From JALORV01 sp035498175 (GTDB lineage: Bacteria > Pseudomonadota > Gammaproteobacteria > Burkholderiales > Burkholderiaceae_F), in the NCBI GenBank assembly GCA_035498175.1, contig DATKAJ010000043.1, forward strand, positions 1 through 15,186: a stretch of DNA of 15,186 nucleotides, written 5' to 3'. Shown here one piece after another: positions 1 through 7,220 of this stretch. The notes beneath the pieces were generated by a model. That model was given only the letters and a program-made list of their open reading frames with translations, was not told the origin of the DNA and made no database searches. Both the position numbers and the translations under genes were made by a program. Positions within the stretch are counted from its first letter, which is position 1, and the number at the start of each line of letters is the position of its first letter.

Positions 1-53
1 ATCTGCGCATCGGGGGGCAGGAACTGTTCATCGACGACGTCTGCTACCGCTGA
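1..53 (+). CDS. C-terminal end of an unidentified protein (partial)
   Basis: Only the last 16 codons lie in the window. Read from base 3 they give LRIGGQELFIDDVCYR and then TGA at 51-53. The stop is 15 bases before the patatin-like lipoprotein start and the Shine-Dalgarno of that gene lies between them, so the two genes are probably co-transcribed. The fragment is too short to assign a family. Confidence 0.45.
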   Translation, partial: LRIGGQELFIDDVCYR

Positions 54-68
54 ACCGAGGAGAACGAC

Positions 69-1346
69 ATGCGCGATTCGACGCGACGCCTGTTCGGCGC
101 AAGCGTGGCCGCAGCCGCCGCATGGCTGCTCGCCGGCTGCGCTACCCCGCGCCCCGAGCCGGGCCTGAGCTGCAACCTGCACGGGCAGGCGGTGCGGGCG
201 CCGGTGCGGTTGCTGAAGGCGGTCCCACCGCGCTCGATCCCCGACTGGGACGAGGCGCAGACGCAGATCGCGGTCGATCTGCGCATCCGGATCCAGCAGA
301 ACTTTGCCGATCGCCAGGAGATCAAGCGCGTGCTGCGCCCCGTGCGGCCGGCGCCGCCGGGCGCGCCGCCGCCACCGCCGCCGCCATCACCCGGCTACGT
401 GGTGCTCATGCTGTCGGCCGGTGGCCAGTTCGGCGCCTACGGCAGTGGCTTCCTCAAAGGCTGGGGCGACCGGTCCGCGCTGCAACCGCCGCGCGCCGAC
501 GTCGATATGATCACCGGTGTCAGCACCGGCGCCATGATGGCCACCTATGCGTATCTCGGCTCGTCCGAGAACGCCGCCACGCGCACTCGCTACGATGACC
601 TGCTGAAGGCGCAGTACACGACGCTCACCAATGGCGACGTGTTCCGCCCGCGCAGCCCGATCGAGTACCTGTGGGCCAACTCGATCTACGACGCCAGCCC
701 GCTGCATGCACGCCTCGAGGCGCAGATCACCGACGACCTGCTGGCTGCGGTGATCACGGAGGCGGATGACAGCAAACGTCTGCTGTACGTAGGCGCCGTC
801 AACGCCGACACCGGCCTGTTCGAGTACTTCGACCTGATCGCCATCGCGCGCGACACCTCACACGACCGGCGCAAATGCTATGCGGCGGCGCTGCTCGCGT
901 CGGCCGCGATTCCGGCGGCGTTTAATCCGGTGTTCATCAACGGACAGATGTATGTCGACGGCGGCGCACGGCAGAACGCGTTCTTCGTCGCCCAGGTGGC
1001 GGCCGCGCTGCCCGGTCAGCCGAAGACGCTGCTCGGCATCCTGCACGGCGACCTCAACGTGCCGCCGACCACCACGAAGAACAACCTGATCGGCGTGGTC
1101 GGGCGCACGACCACGATCGCCAGTGACCAGCTCGTCCTCGATGCCGCCTACTACGTCGACAGCGAGGCCCGGCGGCGCAACTTCGCCACGCGCTGGACTT
1201 CGGCCGCCAATACGGCCTGCGAGACGCAGGCGAACGACGACATGTTCAGCCCGGCGCTAGGGCTGTGCCTGTGGAACACCGGTCACGCCCGGGCGCGCGA
1301 CGAGCCCGTGCCGTGGAAGGAGTTCTCGCAGATCAGGCAGCCGTGA
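69..1346 (+). CDS. Patatin-like phospholipase lipoprotein
   Basis: A 425-residue predicted lipid acyl hydrolase, probably anchored to an envelope membrane. The N-terminus has RR at residues 6-7, a hydrophobic stretch and a lipobox LAGC with the lipidated Cys at 24. A proline-rich linker including a run of seven prolines (about 95-108) leads into the patatin domain. The oxyanion-loop region reads SAGGQFGAYGSGFLKGW, the nucleophile elbow is GVSTG with Ser152, and the catalytic Asp is Asp297 in VDGG, so the Ser/Asp dyad of the family is complete. The oxyanion loop is less glycine-rich than the common GGGxRG form. The start is supported by AGGAG eight bases before the ATG. The substrate cannot be read from sequence; a phospholipase A-type or lysophospholipase activity is inferred from the family. 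Confidence 0.85.
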   Translation: MRDSTRRLFGASVAAAAAWLLAGCATPRPEPGLSCNLHGQAVRAPVRLLKAVPPRSIPDWDEAQTQIAVDLRIRIQQNFADRQEIKRVLRPVRPAPPGAPPPPPPPSPGYVVLMLSAGGQFGAYGSGFLKGWGDRSALQPPRADVDMITGVSTGAMMATYAYLGSSENAATRTRYDDLLKAQYTTLTNGDVFRPRSPIEYLWANSIYDASPLHARLEAQITDDLLAAVITEADDSKRLLYVGAVNADTGLFEYFDLIAIARDTSHDRRKCYAAALLASAAIPAAFNPVFINGQMYVDGGARQNAFFVAQVAAALPGQPKTLLGILHGDLNVPPTTTKNNLIGVVGRTTTIASDQLVLDAAYYVDSEARRRNFATRWTSAANTACETQANDDMFSPALGLCLWNTGHARARDEPVPWKEFSQIRQP

Positions 1347-1386
1347 AGCCGAACTGAAGGCAGGCGGCGGTCGACCACCGCAGCGC

Positions 1387-1478
1387 CTACAGCGCGACGC
1401 TCAGCAGCAGGCTGCCGAACACCGGGCGGTCGTTCTGACCGCTGTACTCGCGCGAGCGGAGGGCCCAGTGCACTGGGC
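1387..1478 (-). pseudogene. C-terminal remnant, possibly of an outer-membrane protein
   Basis: On the minus strand the last 30 or so codons read VHWALRSREYSGQNDRPVFGSLLLSVAL before a stop at 1387. The sequence alternates polar and hydrophobic residues like a final beta-strand of an outer-membrane barrel. The residues encoded before it (above about 1478) look non-coding in composition, and the change coincides with a perfect 16-bp palindrome. It converges on the patatin-like gene, with about 40 bases between the stops. I read it as the tail of a chromosomal gene cut by arrival or decay of the accessory region. The family is not recognised; the outer-membrane reading is inference. Confidence 0.3.
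1463..1478. repeat. Perfect 16-bp palindrome GCCCAGTGCACTGGGC
   Basis: The 16 bases are their own reverse complement. The site sits where the minus-strand remnant stops looking like protein, so it may mark the left junction of the accessory region. It could equally be a protein-binding site. No second copy was found in the window. Confidence 0.5.
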
Positions 1479-2296
1479 GTACAGAAGAACTACGGGCGAG
1501 CGCGACCAAGAGAGGTGGTTTGGTCTGTCGCGCGGCGGCTTGTGACGAGCAAGGAGTGTTGCTTGTGCCCATTCCCTCTGTAGTCCGGGAACTCTCACGG
1601 CAGGGCTGGGATCGGGTCGCTGGCGCGATCTGCTGGGAGCGGACCGACGAAACGGTAGTCTGCTTTGAAGATTGGCCTGCGCACAGGAAGGACGATCTGA
1701 CACGAGCGCGGAACCGCGTCTTGGCCAGCCAGACGCTGGGCTTGCCCGCAGCGCCCGCGCTGGCCGTGAACTTTCAAGACAGTGCGACTGCGCAGACCTG
1801 CCTGTCGCCTGGAATTGCGTGGCGGTACTTCATAGGACGCGTTCCTCAGTCGCTCGCCTTCCAGCATCGGCTAGACGCGGACGCTCCCCCTTCGACCGTT
1901 CACAGGAGGCCTTCTCCGGGTCACTCTAGGTAGGCCGACCGGCAGCTTCACGGCGCCGAGATCACGCCTGCGGATGTCTCTTCAGGGTCGGTACTGTGAG
2001 TTCGAACCAGAGAGTAGCAGTCGCTGGCGTGGCGCGAACTACCTCGAGCGAGCCCTACGGCCGCTGAACCTCAGATAGCCGACATTCGTGCCGCCCGCGG
2101 TCGCCAGGGCCAACGACTGCTGGGTGACGGTCAGCGCGAGTTCGCCCGCCGGTAGCCACCGGCGGCTCACGCTGCGGAGCGGATATCTGCACCTCTGCGG
2201 ACGCGTGATCGGACGCTTGTCGAGACGGTTGAGCGAAGACCCAGCCGCTTTTGCCGGTTCATTGCCCTCCAACCGGGCGGGCTGGGCTACTCCGCC
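1479..2296. other. About 820 bases without a recognisable gene
   Basis: No open frame here matches a family I know. The plus-strand frame 1520-1933 (137 codons) contains a fairly protein-like stretch around GWDRVAGAICWERTDETVVCFEDW, but has no clear ribosome-binding site and ends in low-quality sequence. The minus-strand frame 2039-2272 ends with ELALTVTQQSLALATAGG, also protein-like and also unassigned. The stretch lies between the presumed left junction and the end of the GIY-YIG-like gene, and most likely holds decayed remnants. Confidence 0.4.
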
Positions 2297-3043
2297 TCAG
2301 AGGTGGACCTCGTATCCACTGCCAACCTGGTTCCAGACAACAGGCGACAGCCGAAGAGACCGCTGGAGGCGTGCAATTCGCTGTGTGTGATGACCGCGCA
2401 TCAACGACTCGATGCAGTGCGTCCCGCGCTCCACCAGGGGCTTCTTTGCTCGCTTCCGAGTCCATCGAGGTATTCGGCGCTGCGGCAGGTGAACCCAGAC
2501 TTCCTCGCCGGCCGGAGGCTCGATCCACAAGCCCTCCGTGGCACCGGAATATGGAAGCAGGCGACGCGGCGCGATGTACGAAGCCCCACCATCCTCTGAG
2601 AACAGCGATTCGCTCAGCGCGTCCGGAAATTTCATTCGCCAATCGTCGACGACTTGGATGATCCCGTCGAACGACTCGGAATGGCAGAACTCACGACGGC
2701 GCAGCTGCGCAGGGTCGTAGCGTTTGTCACCGAAGCGGTCTACAAGCGCCTGTTCGAGTTCGTGGCGCAGCACCGGCGTTGCCGCGAGAATCACCCAGAC
2801 CATCACGGGCGGCCTTGCGGGCTTGCGGCGTGGGCCGGTGCACGGAATCGCGATGCGCACACGGCGCTGAACGCCGCGCAAGAGCTCTGCGATGTCCTTG
2901 GACTGCACCTCGGTGGCACCCACCTTCAACAGCGTGCCGCAGGGGCTTGGCGAGTACGCGATGTAGACCGCACTGAGCCGATACGGTGGCGTTGCATAGT
3001 CGTGCGCCAGGGTGTTCGCGTTCTTGTCAAACAGACGGGCCAT
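2297..3043 (-). CDS. GIY-YIG-like (T5orf172-type) protein, putative nuclease
   Basis: A 248-residue protein. Residues 25-45 read AVYIAYSPSPCGTLLKVGAT, matching the two short strands of a GIY-YIG fold with the usual K-[IV]-G-x-T ending. They are followed by an Arg-rich segment (RRVRIAIPC) and then HELEQALVDRF and RREFCHSESFDGI, which fit the later Glu-containing helices of T5orf172-type domains. The C-terminal 90 residues are basic and unassigned. The start has AAGGA eight bases upstream of the ATG. The gene begins 32 bases after the recombinase stop on the same strand, so the two form an operon. From the family one expects DNA nicking or cleavage, perhaps acting with the recombinase or on incoming DNA; the sequence does not show which. 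A non-catalytic GIY-YIG relative is the main alternative. Confidence 0.55.
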   Translation of the reverse strand: MARLFDKNANTLAHDYATPPYRLSAVYIAYSPSPCGTLLKVGATEVQSKDIAELLRGVQRRVRIAIPCTGPRRKPARPPVMVWVILAATPVLRHELEQALVDRFGDKRYDPAQLRRREFCHSESFDGIIQVVDDWRMKFPDALSESLFSEDGGASYIAPRRLLPYSGATEGLWIEPPAGEEVWVHLPQRRIPRWTRKRAKKPLVERGTHCIESLMRGHHTQRIARLQRSLRLSPVVWNQVGSGYEVHL

Positions 3044-3075
3044 GGGTAGGTCCTTTCAAGTCAAGGGTTGCGGAA

Positions 3076-4995
3076 TCACTTGCTTCGCTTCGCGCGCGCC
3101 CAGGCGCCGAAGCGCTTGACCGAGGTCGCACGTTCGATGTGGCGGTACTTCTCGGCGACTGTCTTGACCGTGTCGCCGAGCAGGTCGGCCACAGTTCCGT
3201 AGTCGCCGGGGTGTTCCGTCAGCCAAGCGGTCGCGAGCAAATGCCTCCAGCCGTGCCCGCGAAATCCAGCGCACTCGGGGATGTATCGCGCTGTCAGTAG
3301 CTGCAATCTGTCCTCCAAGTTCTCGCATGGGCGCGTTGGGTCCCAGCGCCATCCGCCGGCGAAGAACAGCTTGGATCGACGGCCGGCGAGCAGCACGTGG
3401 CGCCCCTCGTTGACGTAGCGGTCGAGTGCAGGCGTCACGCTCGCATCGAGTTCCACGCGCAGCCCCTTGGTCATCGTCGTGGTTCCGTTCTTGAACCTCT
3501 CGGCTTCACATTGGAGTCGCCAGCCATCGTCGTGTCGGCGCAGGTTATGGTCAGAACCAGCGCCGAACTCCAGCGCGCAAAGTTGTCCGATGCGCAGCGG
3601 GTTGGCCAGCAGCAGGGTGACGAGCGCAATGTCTCGCTGGTGCGTTGCACGCCTCACCGGCTGCGAGGGCGGAGGCATGTCGCGCTCCATCCGTGTGAGC
3701 ATGTCGTACAACACGGCGACCGGGTTGCCCGTGTCCAGCAGCGGTCGCAGCGCCTCCTCGACGTCGCGAGTGGGCTTTGCCGATTGAAGGACGGTGCGCG
3801 TGAAGTCCTTCAAGCGCTCAAAGGTCTGCGCGCAGTGCTCGGCCCACGTCCGGCCTTCGGCCAGAAGGTCCGGTGCCGCTTTGGCAAGCGAAGGCGCCTG
3901 CGTCAGCCAACCACCCCGCGGGTGCAACAGCGAGTTGACCTGGTGCAGGAAGGTCACTGCACCCATGTTCAAGCCACCGGCGCGTTCGGCCCGCCAGCGA
4001 ACGAAGGCAATGACGCGCTTGGCGTCCGCGAGCCGAGCCAACGTCTGCGTTTGCTCCTGAGAGAGTCCTCCTCCGCCCCGACGCTCGTCGAGTTGGAGCC
4101 AGCCCAGGTACTGCCTGACCTGAACCCATGCTGCATGTGCACTGGCGGACACACGCCCGTTGTCCAAGGTGCAGCACCATGCCGGCTGCATCGGCTTGCA
4201 CATGCGCGTCGGCTTCGAGTTCCATTTCGCGCGACGCTCGCGATGCAGTCGCGGAATGTCCGCTGTCTTGAAGGTCAACAGCTCGCGCCATTCCGCACGG
4301 AGGGACTCCGTTGCCTCGCAAAGGCTGAATGGCGCCTCTGACATCCTCACTCGCAGACGCTCGCGGAATTCGGTGGTCCGCGCACGCCCCTCGACGCCGT
4401 ATCCGACCGCCCTGACTGCGCGGATCGGCAGCGCATTCAAGAGGGCGCCTGCTTTGAGGCCGAGGCATGCCTCCAACTTCGGTAGGTGCTTGCGAAGGCT
4501 GCCGGGTGACGCGAGCCCGCGGCGCCACTGGCCTAGCGTGACCGCTCCGATACTGCTCTTCTGCGCCAGCCAAGTCAGCTCGCGGCCGCTGGCCTTGATT
4601 GCTTCGTCGAGCGCATGCGCGAACGAGCTCGGCGGGGCCCGGAAGCCGGCCAGAAGCCGCTGGGCATACCGCAGGTGCGAGCACCGCGACCGAACGGTTG
4701 GTCCGGCCGTGCCCTGAGTGGCTTCCCACTCGCGGTACGCGTTCACTGCGGCGACGAACCCCTCGGCGAATTCTTGTCCGACCGCGTCGCTCTCATGCTT
4801 GTCGAGCGCTCGCATGAAGCGGCGCAGCGCAGTCCGCCGATTGCGTGAGACTGCCGTGTCGGCGGCATCGGCTTCGCCGGTGGAGGTGCGAAGCCCTGCC
4901 AGCAGCGTGCCGTACGTCAGTGCCGATGTGCCCGACTGCGCAGCGGATGACGAGTCCTGCGCGTCGACGTGGTTGTAGTTGTCGCGGTCAAGCAC
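3076..4995 (-). CDS. Large tyrosine recombinase (integrase) with internal XRE-like HTH
   Basis: A 639-residue site-specific recombinase that would cut and rejoin DNA through a 3'-phosphotyrosine. The C-terminal catalytic half has Arg468 in NPLRIGQL, the beta-strand Lys region near FKNGTTTMTKG, the HxxR box His581-Gly-Trp-Arg584, and the nucleophile Tyr617 in EKYRHI. The position before the nucleophile helix that is often His (LGH) is Asp608 (LLGDT), as in some integrases. Residues about 30-115 look like an N-terminal SAM-like DNA-binding domain. Residues about 125-188 look like an XRE-type HTH (LAQKSSIGAVTLGQWRRG, then a leucine-rich helix). The protein is much longer than the 330-450 residues common for phage integrases. 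The start is GTG; a run of seven G is the only Shine-Dalgarno candidate. It leads the operon with the GIY-YIG-like gene and is divergent from the small gene at 5267. It is probably the integration enzyme of this accessory region. Confidence 0.85.
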   Translation of the reverse strand: MLDRDNYNHVDAQDSSSAAQSGTSALTYGTLLAGLRTSTGEADAADTAVSRNRRTALRRFMRALDKHESDAVGQEFAEGFVAAVNAYREWEATQGTAGPTVRSRCSHLRYAQRLLAGFRAPPSSFAHALDEAIKASGRELTWLAQKSSIGAVTLGQWRRGLASPGSLRKHLPKLEACLGLKAGALLNALPIRAVRAVGYGVEGRARTTEFRERLRVRMSEAPFSLCEATESLRAEWRELLTFKTADIPRLHRERRAKWNSKPTRMCKPMQPAWCCTLDNGRVSASAHAAWVQVRQYLGWLQLDERRGGGGLSQEQTQTLARLADAKRVIAFVRWRAERAGGLNMGAVTFLHQVNSLLHPRGGWLTQAPSLAKAAPDLLAEGRTWAEHCAQTFERLKDFTRTVLQSAKPTRDVEEALRPLLDTGNPVAVLYDMLTRMERDMPPPSQPVRRATHQRDIALVTLLLANPLRIGQLCALEFGAGSDHNLRRHDDGWRLQCEAERFKNGTTTMTKGLRVELDASVTPALDRYVNEGRHVLLAGRRSKLFFAGGWRWDPTRPCENLEDRLQLLTARYIPECAGFRGHGWRHLLATAWLTEHPGDYGTVADLLGDTVKTVAEKYRHIERATSVKRFGAWARAKRSK

Positions 4996-4996
4996 A

Positions 4997-5017
4997 GTGG
5001 TTCCCCCCCAAAACCAC
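4997..5017 (-). promoter_or_regulatory. Hairpin around the recombinase ribosome-binding site
   Basis: GTGGTT at 4997-5002 pairs with AACCAC at 5012-5017. The nine-base loop contains seven consecutive C on the plus strand, which is GGGGGGG in the recombinase mRNA. This G run is the only ribosome-binding candidate, and the GTG start (4993-4995) lies one base from the stem. The structure could limit translation, and the homopolymer could vary in length. The regulatory role is inference. Confidence 0.4.
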
Positions 5018-5033
5018 GTCTAGCGAGATCGCT

Positions 5034-5171
5034 GGGGCTGTTGTTATTTCTGGGCGCCCGCGTAACAACGCGCGAGGCGTTTCCCCTCGACATCGGCCAT
5101 GGCCGATGTCTCCATTGAATAGCTCCTTTCCGCAGGAAGAGCGGGGTTGTTGTTACGCCGCATGGTGCGGC
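5034..5171. repeat. Repeat cluster in front of the recombinase: candidate att or arm sites
   Basis: A 13-bp direct repeat, GGGGCTGTTGTTA at 5034-5046 and GGGGTTGTTGTTA at 5143-5155, differs at one base. An inverted copy of its core, TAACAAC, lies at 5063-5069. Directly after the second copy is a hairpin, GCCGCA-TGG-TGCGGC (5157-5171). Repeats of this sort next to a tyrosine recombinase gene are typical of core or arm-type binding sites. I found no distant partner copy in the window that would define attL and attR. Confidence 0.4.
5089..5110. promoter_or_regulatory. Perfect 22-bp palindrome between divergent genes
   Basis: Half-site GACATCGGCCA is followed immediately by its reverse complement, giving 22 bases of uninterrupted palindrome centred on CCATGG. 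It lies in the intergenic space between the recombinase (minus) and the small gene at 5267 (plus). That position suits an operator for a dimeric regulator, such as the HTH part of the recombinase itself, or a recombination core site. Confidence 0.5.
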
Positions 5172-5266
5172 ATCAGGGGGCTCGTACTCGGCTCCGACGC
5201 GGGTTCGCGGGCGGCGGAAAGCCAGTCGCTACACGTGGTCCCGAAACCCTGGCGAGGAGCCACTGA

Positions 5267-5533
5267 ATGAATCGAATCACCTATCTTCCCTACGGCCTGA
5301 CCATCGTTCGCGAAGGCGACCAGGCCACGCTTTGCGGCAATCTGATGTACGAGCTGGTTGACCCCTGGCGAGCGCAGGACTCGTACAGCGAGCTCGCTGC
5401 ATTCGTGCTTGAAACGCTGATACGGGAGTTCGCCGCCAGTGGCTTGGACGTCGACAGCATCGGTGGCAGCACAGCTATTGAGAACGCTGGCCCGAAGGTC
5501 CGTGACTACGTTCGCGAGCTCGACCGCCGGTGA
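5267..5533 (+). CDS. Small hypothetical protein, LPYG family, copy 1
   Basis: An 88-residue acidic soluble protein of unknown function. It starts with TYLPYGLTIVRE, a likely beta-hairpin, and continues into a helical C-terminal half (AAFVLETLIREFAASGLDVDS and on to VRDYVREL). No signal peptide or membrane segment is visible. GAGGAG lies seven bases before the ATG. The gene is divergent from the recombinase and followed by a hairpin terminator at 5553-5574, so it is probably a single-gene transcript. It is a paralog of the protein encoded at 6270-6554: the motif, the order of helices and the leader AGGAGCCA are shared. Conservation at both protein and leader level argues that it is a real gene. 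I do not recognise the family; a small regulator, inhibitor or antitoxin-like role would be speculation. Confidence 0.65.
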   Translation: MNRITYLPYGLTIVREGDQATLCGNLMYELVDPWRAQDSYSELAAFVLETLIREFAASGLDVDSIGGSTAIENAGPKVRDYVRELDRR

Positions 5534-5552
5534 GGCGACCCCCTCGCGCACG

Positions 5553-5580
5553 AGGCCCGGCACCTGCCGGGCCTTCGCTT
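5553..5580 (+). terminator. Hairpin terminator after small gene copy 1
   Basis: AGGCCCGGCA (5553-5562) pairs perfectly with TGCCGGGCCT (5565-5574), and is followed by TCGCTT. The stem starts 19 bases after the stop of the 88-residue gene. The T tract is short, so termination may be partial. Confidence 0.6.
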
Positions 5581-5590
5581 TGGTCGCTGG

Positions 5591-5875
5591 CTATGCCGGA
5601 CGTCTGAACTGAGTCGACCGGACCCAGACCTCTGCCTGCTTTTCGGTCAGTACGACGCTCGCGGGCAGCCAACGTAGACGATCTTCACCCCGGGGCACGA
5701 CGGCTACTTCCACGTCCAATCCGCCAACGAGGCGGACACCGATGGCGCGACCCGCGCGAAGTGCGAGCGGACGTGTTGCCCACAGCGTGGTGGTGGGCCG
5801 CTGCGACGGCCTGCGGTTCTGAGGATGGAAATGGGTGTCGGCGGCGACCGCCGCACGAGACGTGCGAATGTGCAT
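5591..5875 (-). CDS. Possible small hypothetical protein
   Basis: A 94-codon minus-strand frame that converges on the small gene at 5267, with GAGG five or six bases before an ATG. The C-terminal half is the most protein-like part: GVRLVGGLDVEVAVVPRGED, then RLRWLPASVVLTEKQAEVWV. The N-terminal half is rich in Arg, Thr and Ala and may not be translated. No family is recognised. An upstream GTG would extend it to 5911. It could be a decayed gene or a chance frame. Confidence 0.25.
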   Translation of the reverse strand: MHIRTSRAAVAADTHFHPQNRRPSQRPTTTLWATRPLALRAGRAIGVRLVGGLDVEVAVVPRGEDRLRWLPASVVLTEKQAEVWVRSTQFRRPA

Positions 5876-6038
5876 TTGAACCTCGAGCTGGTTGGCGCAG
5901 CGCGGACGCACCTAGGGCGTCGGTGGCTGCAATCGCTCGGGGTCCGGGGCTCGGCTACATGTCGCGGCTCAATTGACCGGCAAGCGTAGCACCGTTAGCG
6001 CGCCCGTTCAGGGTTGCCCGCTCGATCGTGGACGCGAT

Positions 6039-6146
6039 TCACTTGATCACGTAGCCCAGTTGCCGGGCCACCTCAAGCACGTTCTGGATGTTGAAGCGGT
6101 TCCACTCCCGCGACACCACGACAGCGCAGTCGGCGAGTGCGATGCG
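6039..6146 (-). pseudogene. Minus-strand C-terminal coding remnant, family unknown
   Basis: Thirty-five codons ending at the stop 6039-6041 read as convincing protein, including DCAVVVSREWNRFN, then IQNVLEVARQLGYVIK. A TAA lies directly in front of the first codon, and neither other frame continues the sequence upstream. I read it as the preserved tail of a gene whose 5' part is lost. The rest of 5876-6269 holds nothing else that I can support. Confidence 0.3.
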
Positions 6147-6269
6147 TTACGCCTGGAACGGACATCCCCGGGGCGCCAGCGCGGAGGGGCCGCATCGGTG
6201 CTGTGACGCTGAAAAAGGCTAAACCCCTTGCATATACCAAGTCCTACCACTACGGCCTAGGAGCCATTC

Positions 6270-6554
6270 ATGTCACGAAGGAAGACGCAGACCACTCATC
6301 TGCCCTACGGCATCATCATCGAGCGAGACAGCGAGGGCAACGCCTACCTGTCGAGCGACCTTCACGACGCCTTTGTCGATGAAGACGACGGCGAGGAGGC
6401 GCGCATGTATGGCCACATCGCCGCCGATGCAATGGAAGGGCTGCTGATGGCGCTTGTTGCTGCAGGTGTGGACCTCAACACGTCTGCTGCGCAGGTCGCA
6501 GTCGAGACGGCGGTCGAGGGTTTGGCCAACTACTTGGTGCATCTCGGCTGCTAG
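6270..6554 (+). CDS. Small hypothetical protein, LPYG family, copy 2
   Basis: A 94-residue acidic soluble protein, paralogous to the one at 5267-5533. It opens with THLPYGIIIERD and a short strand (NAYLSSDLHDAF), then an acidic turn (DEDDGEE). A helical region (AADAMEGLLMALVAAGVDLN) lines up with the helix and G-[LV]-D-[VL] turn of copy 1, and a last helix ends ANYLVHLG. AGGAG six bases before the ATG sits in the same AGGAGCCA leader as copy 1. A strong hairpin terminator follows 18 bases after the stop. The gene stands alone, about 740 bases beyond copy 1. No family or function is recognised. Duplication inside the accessory region is the simplest origin. Confidence 0.65.
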   Translation: MSRRKTQTTHLPYGIIIERDSEGNAYLSSDLHDAFVDEDDGEEARMYGHIAADAMEGLLMALVAAGVDLNTSAAQVAVETAVEGLANYLVHLGC

Positions 6555-6571
6555 CAATCCGCGCTAGCAAG

Positions 6572-6598
6572 AAGCGGCCCGCAATCGCGGGCCGCTTT
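6572..6598 (+). terminator. Strong hairpin terminator after small gene copy 2
   Basis: AAGCGGCCCGC (6572-6582) pairs perfectly with GCGGGCCGCTT (6587-6597) around the loop AATC, and ends in TTT. The 11-bp GC-rich stem is a good intrinsic terminator, though the T tract is short. Confidence 0.75.
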
Positions 6599-7220
6599 CC
6601 ATTGTGCGTAGCACGGCCGGCCCACTCTGGGCAGCTAGGCCGGCGCGATGCCGCGAGCGGAACTGTGCCGCGGCTCGAACTGCGCGGCGGCCTTCGCACC
6701 ACGGCTTTGTGACAGAGCCCCTCTCCTTTGCTGGTGTCGGGCTGGCTGTGGTGCTATGGCGCTTTCAGAATCCAGGCTCGACGACCAAAGTCGTACACGA
6801 CCATCTCGAAGGAATGTGTGTCGCGGCATAGCCGAGCGCGGTTCTCGCCCAGGCGCGGCCGAGCCTGCCCGGCGGTGGGGGACTGGCGTAGGAAGGGCCT
6901 TGACATAGACGCGCGCAGCTTTGATCCCGGGTCAACCGGGACATCCTGTCCCTCGCGCACGCCCCCACCATGCGCGCGAGTCGCTGTCAACCACCATCTC
7001 CGCCCGAACGAACACCGGAACTATGTCCGGAGAGCCACTCTCCTGTGCCGAGCAAAGCGACAGTTTTCAACTTGAAGCGTGGGTGGCTGGACGCAGTATT
7101 CAGCGCCAGGGCTTGATGCGCCGCCGCTACCGGCTGCGTCAGTAGGTCAGTAGCCGTCGACCCCCATTGGTCTTGTCGACTTCGGGCCGCCGCAAAGCTG
7201 CCGGTCGTGGAGACCCGGAC
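6599..7220. other. About 620 bases without a supportable gene
   Basis: No frame here has a recognisable family. The best stretch is on the minus strand, ending at 6754, with CRDTHSFEMVVYDFGRRAWI before its stop. It is protein-like for about 25 codons and then fades, so it may be another gene tail. No RNA gene or recognisable promoter was seen. Confidence 0.35.

Noticed and set aside
1350..1480. tRNA gene as integration target
   Set aside because: No cloverleaf, T-loop consensus or CCA-type end was found at the presumed left junction or elsewhere in the window.
3397..4341. Long plus-strand open frame of 314 codons
   Set aside because: It lies opposite the recombinase catalytic domain, whose motifs are intact; the composition is rich in Arg, Gln and Leu with no domain. 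It is a high-GC shadow frame.
5970..6269. Promoter for small gene copy 2 (TATACC near 6234)
   Set aside because: A TATA-like box is present but no -35 element lies at 16-18 bases; the evidence is too weak to annotate.
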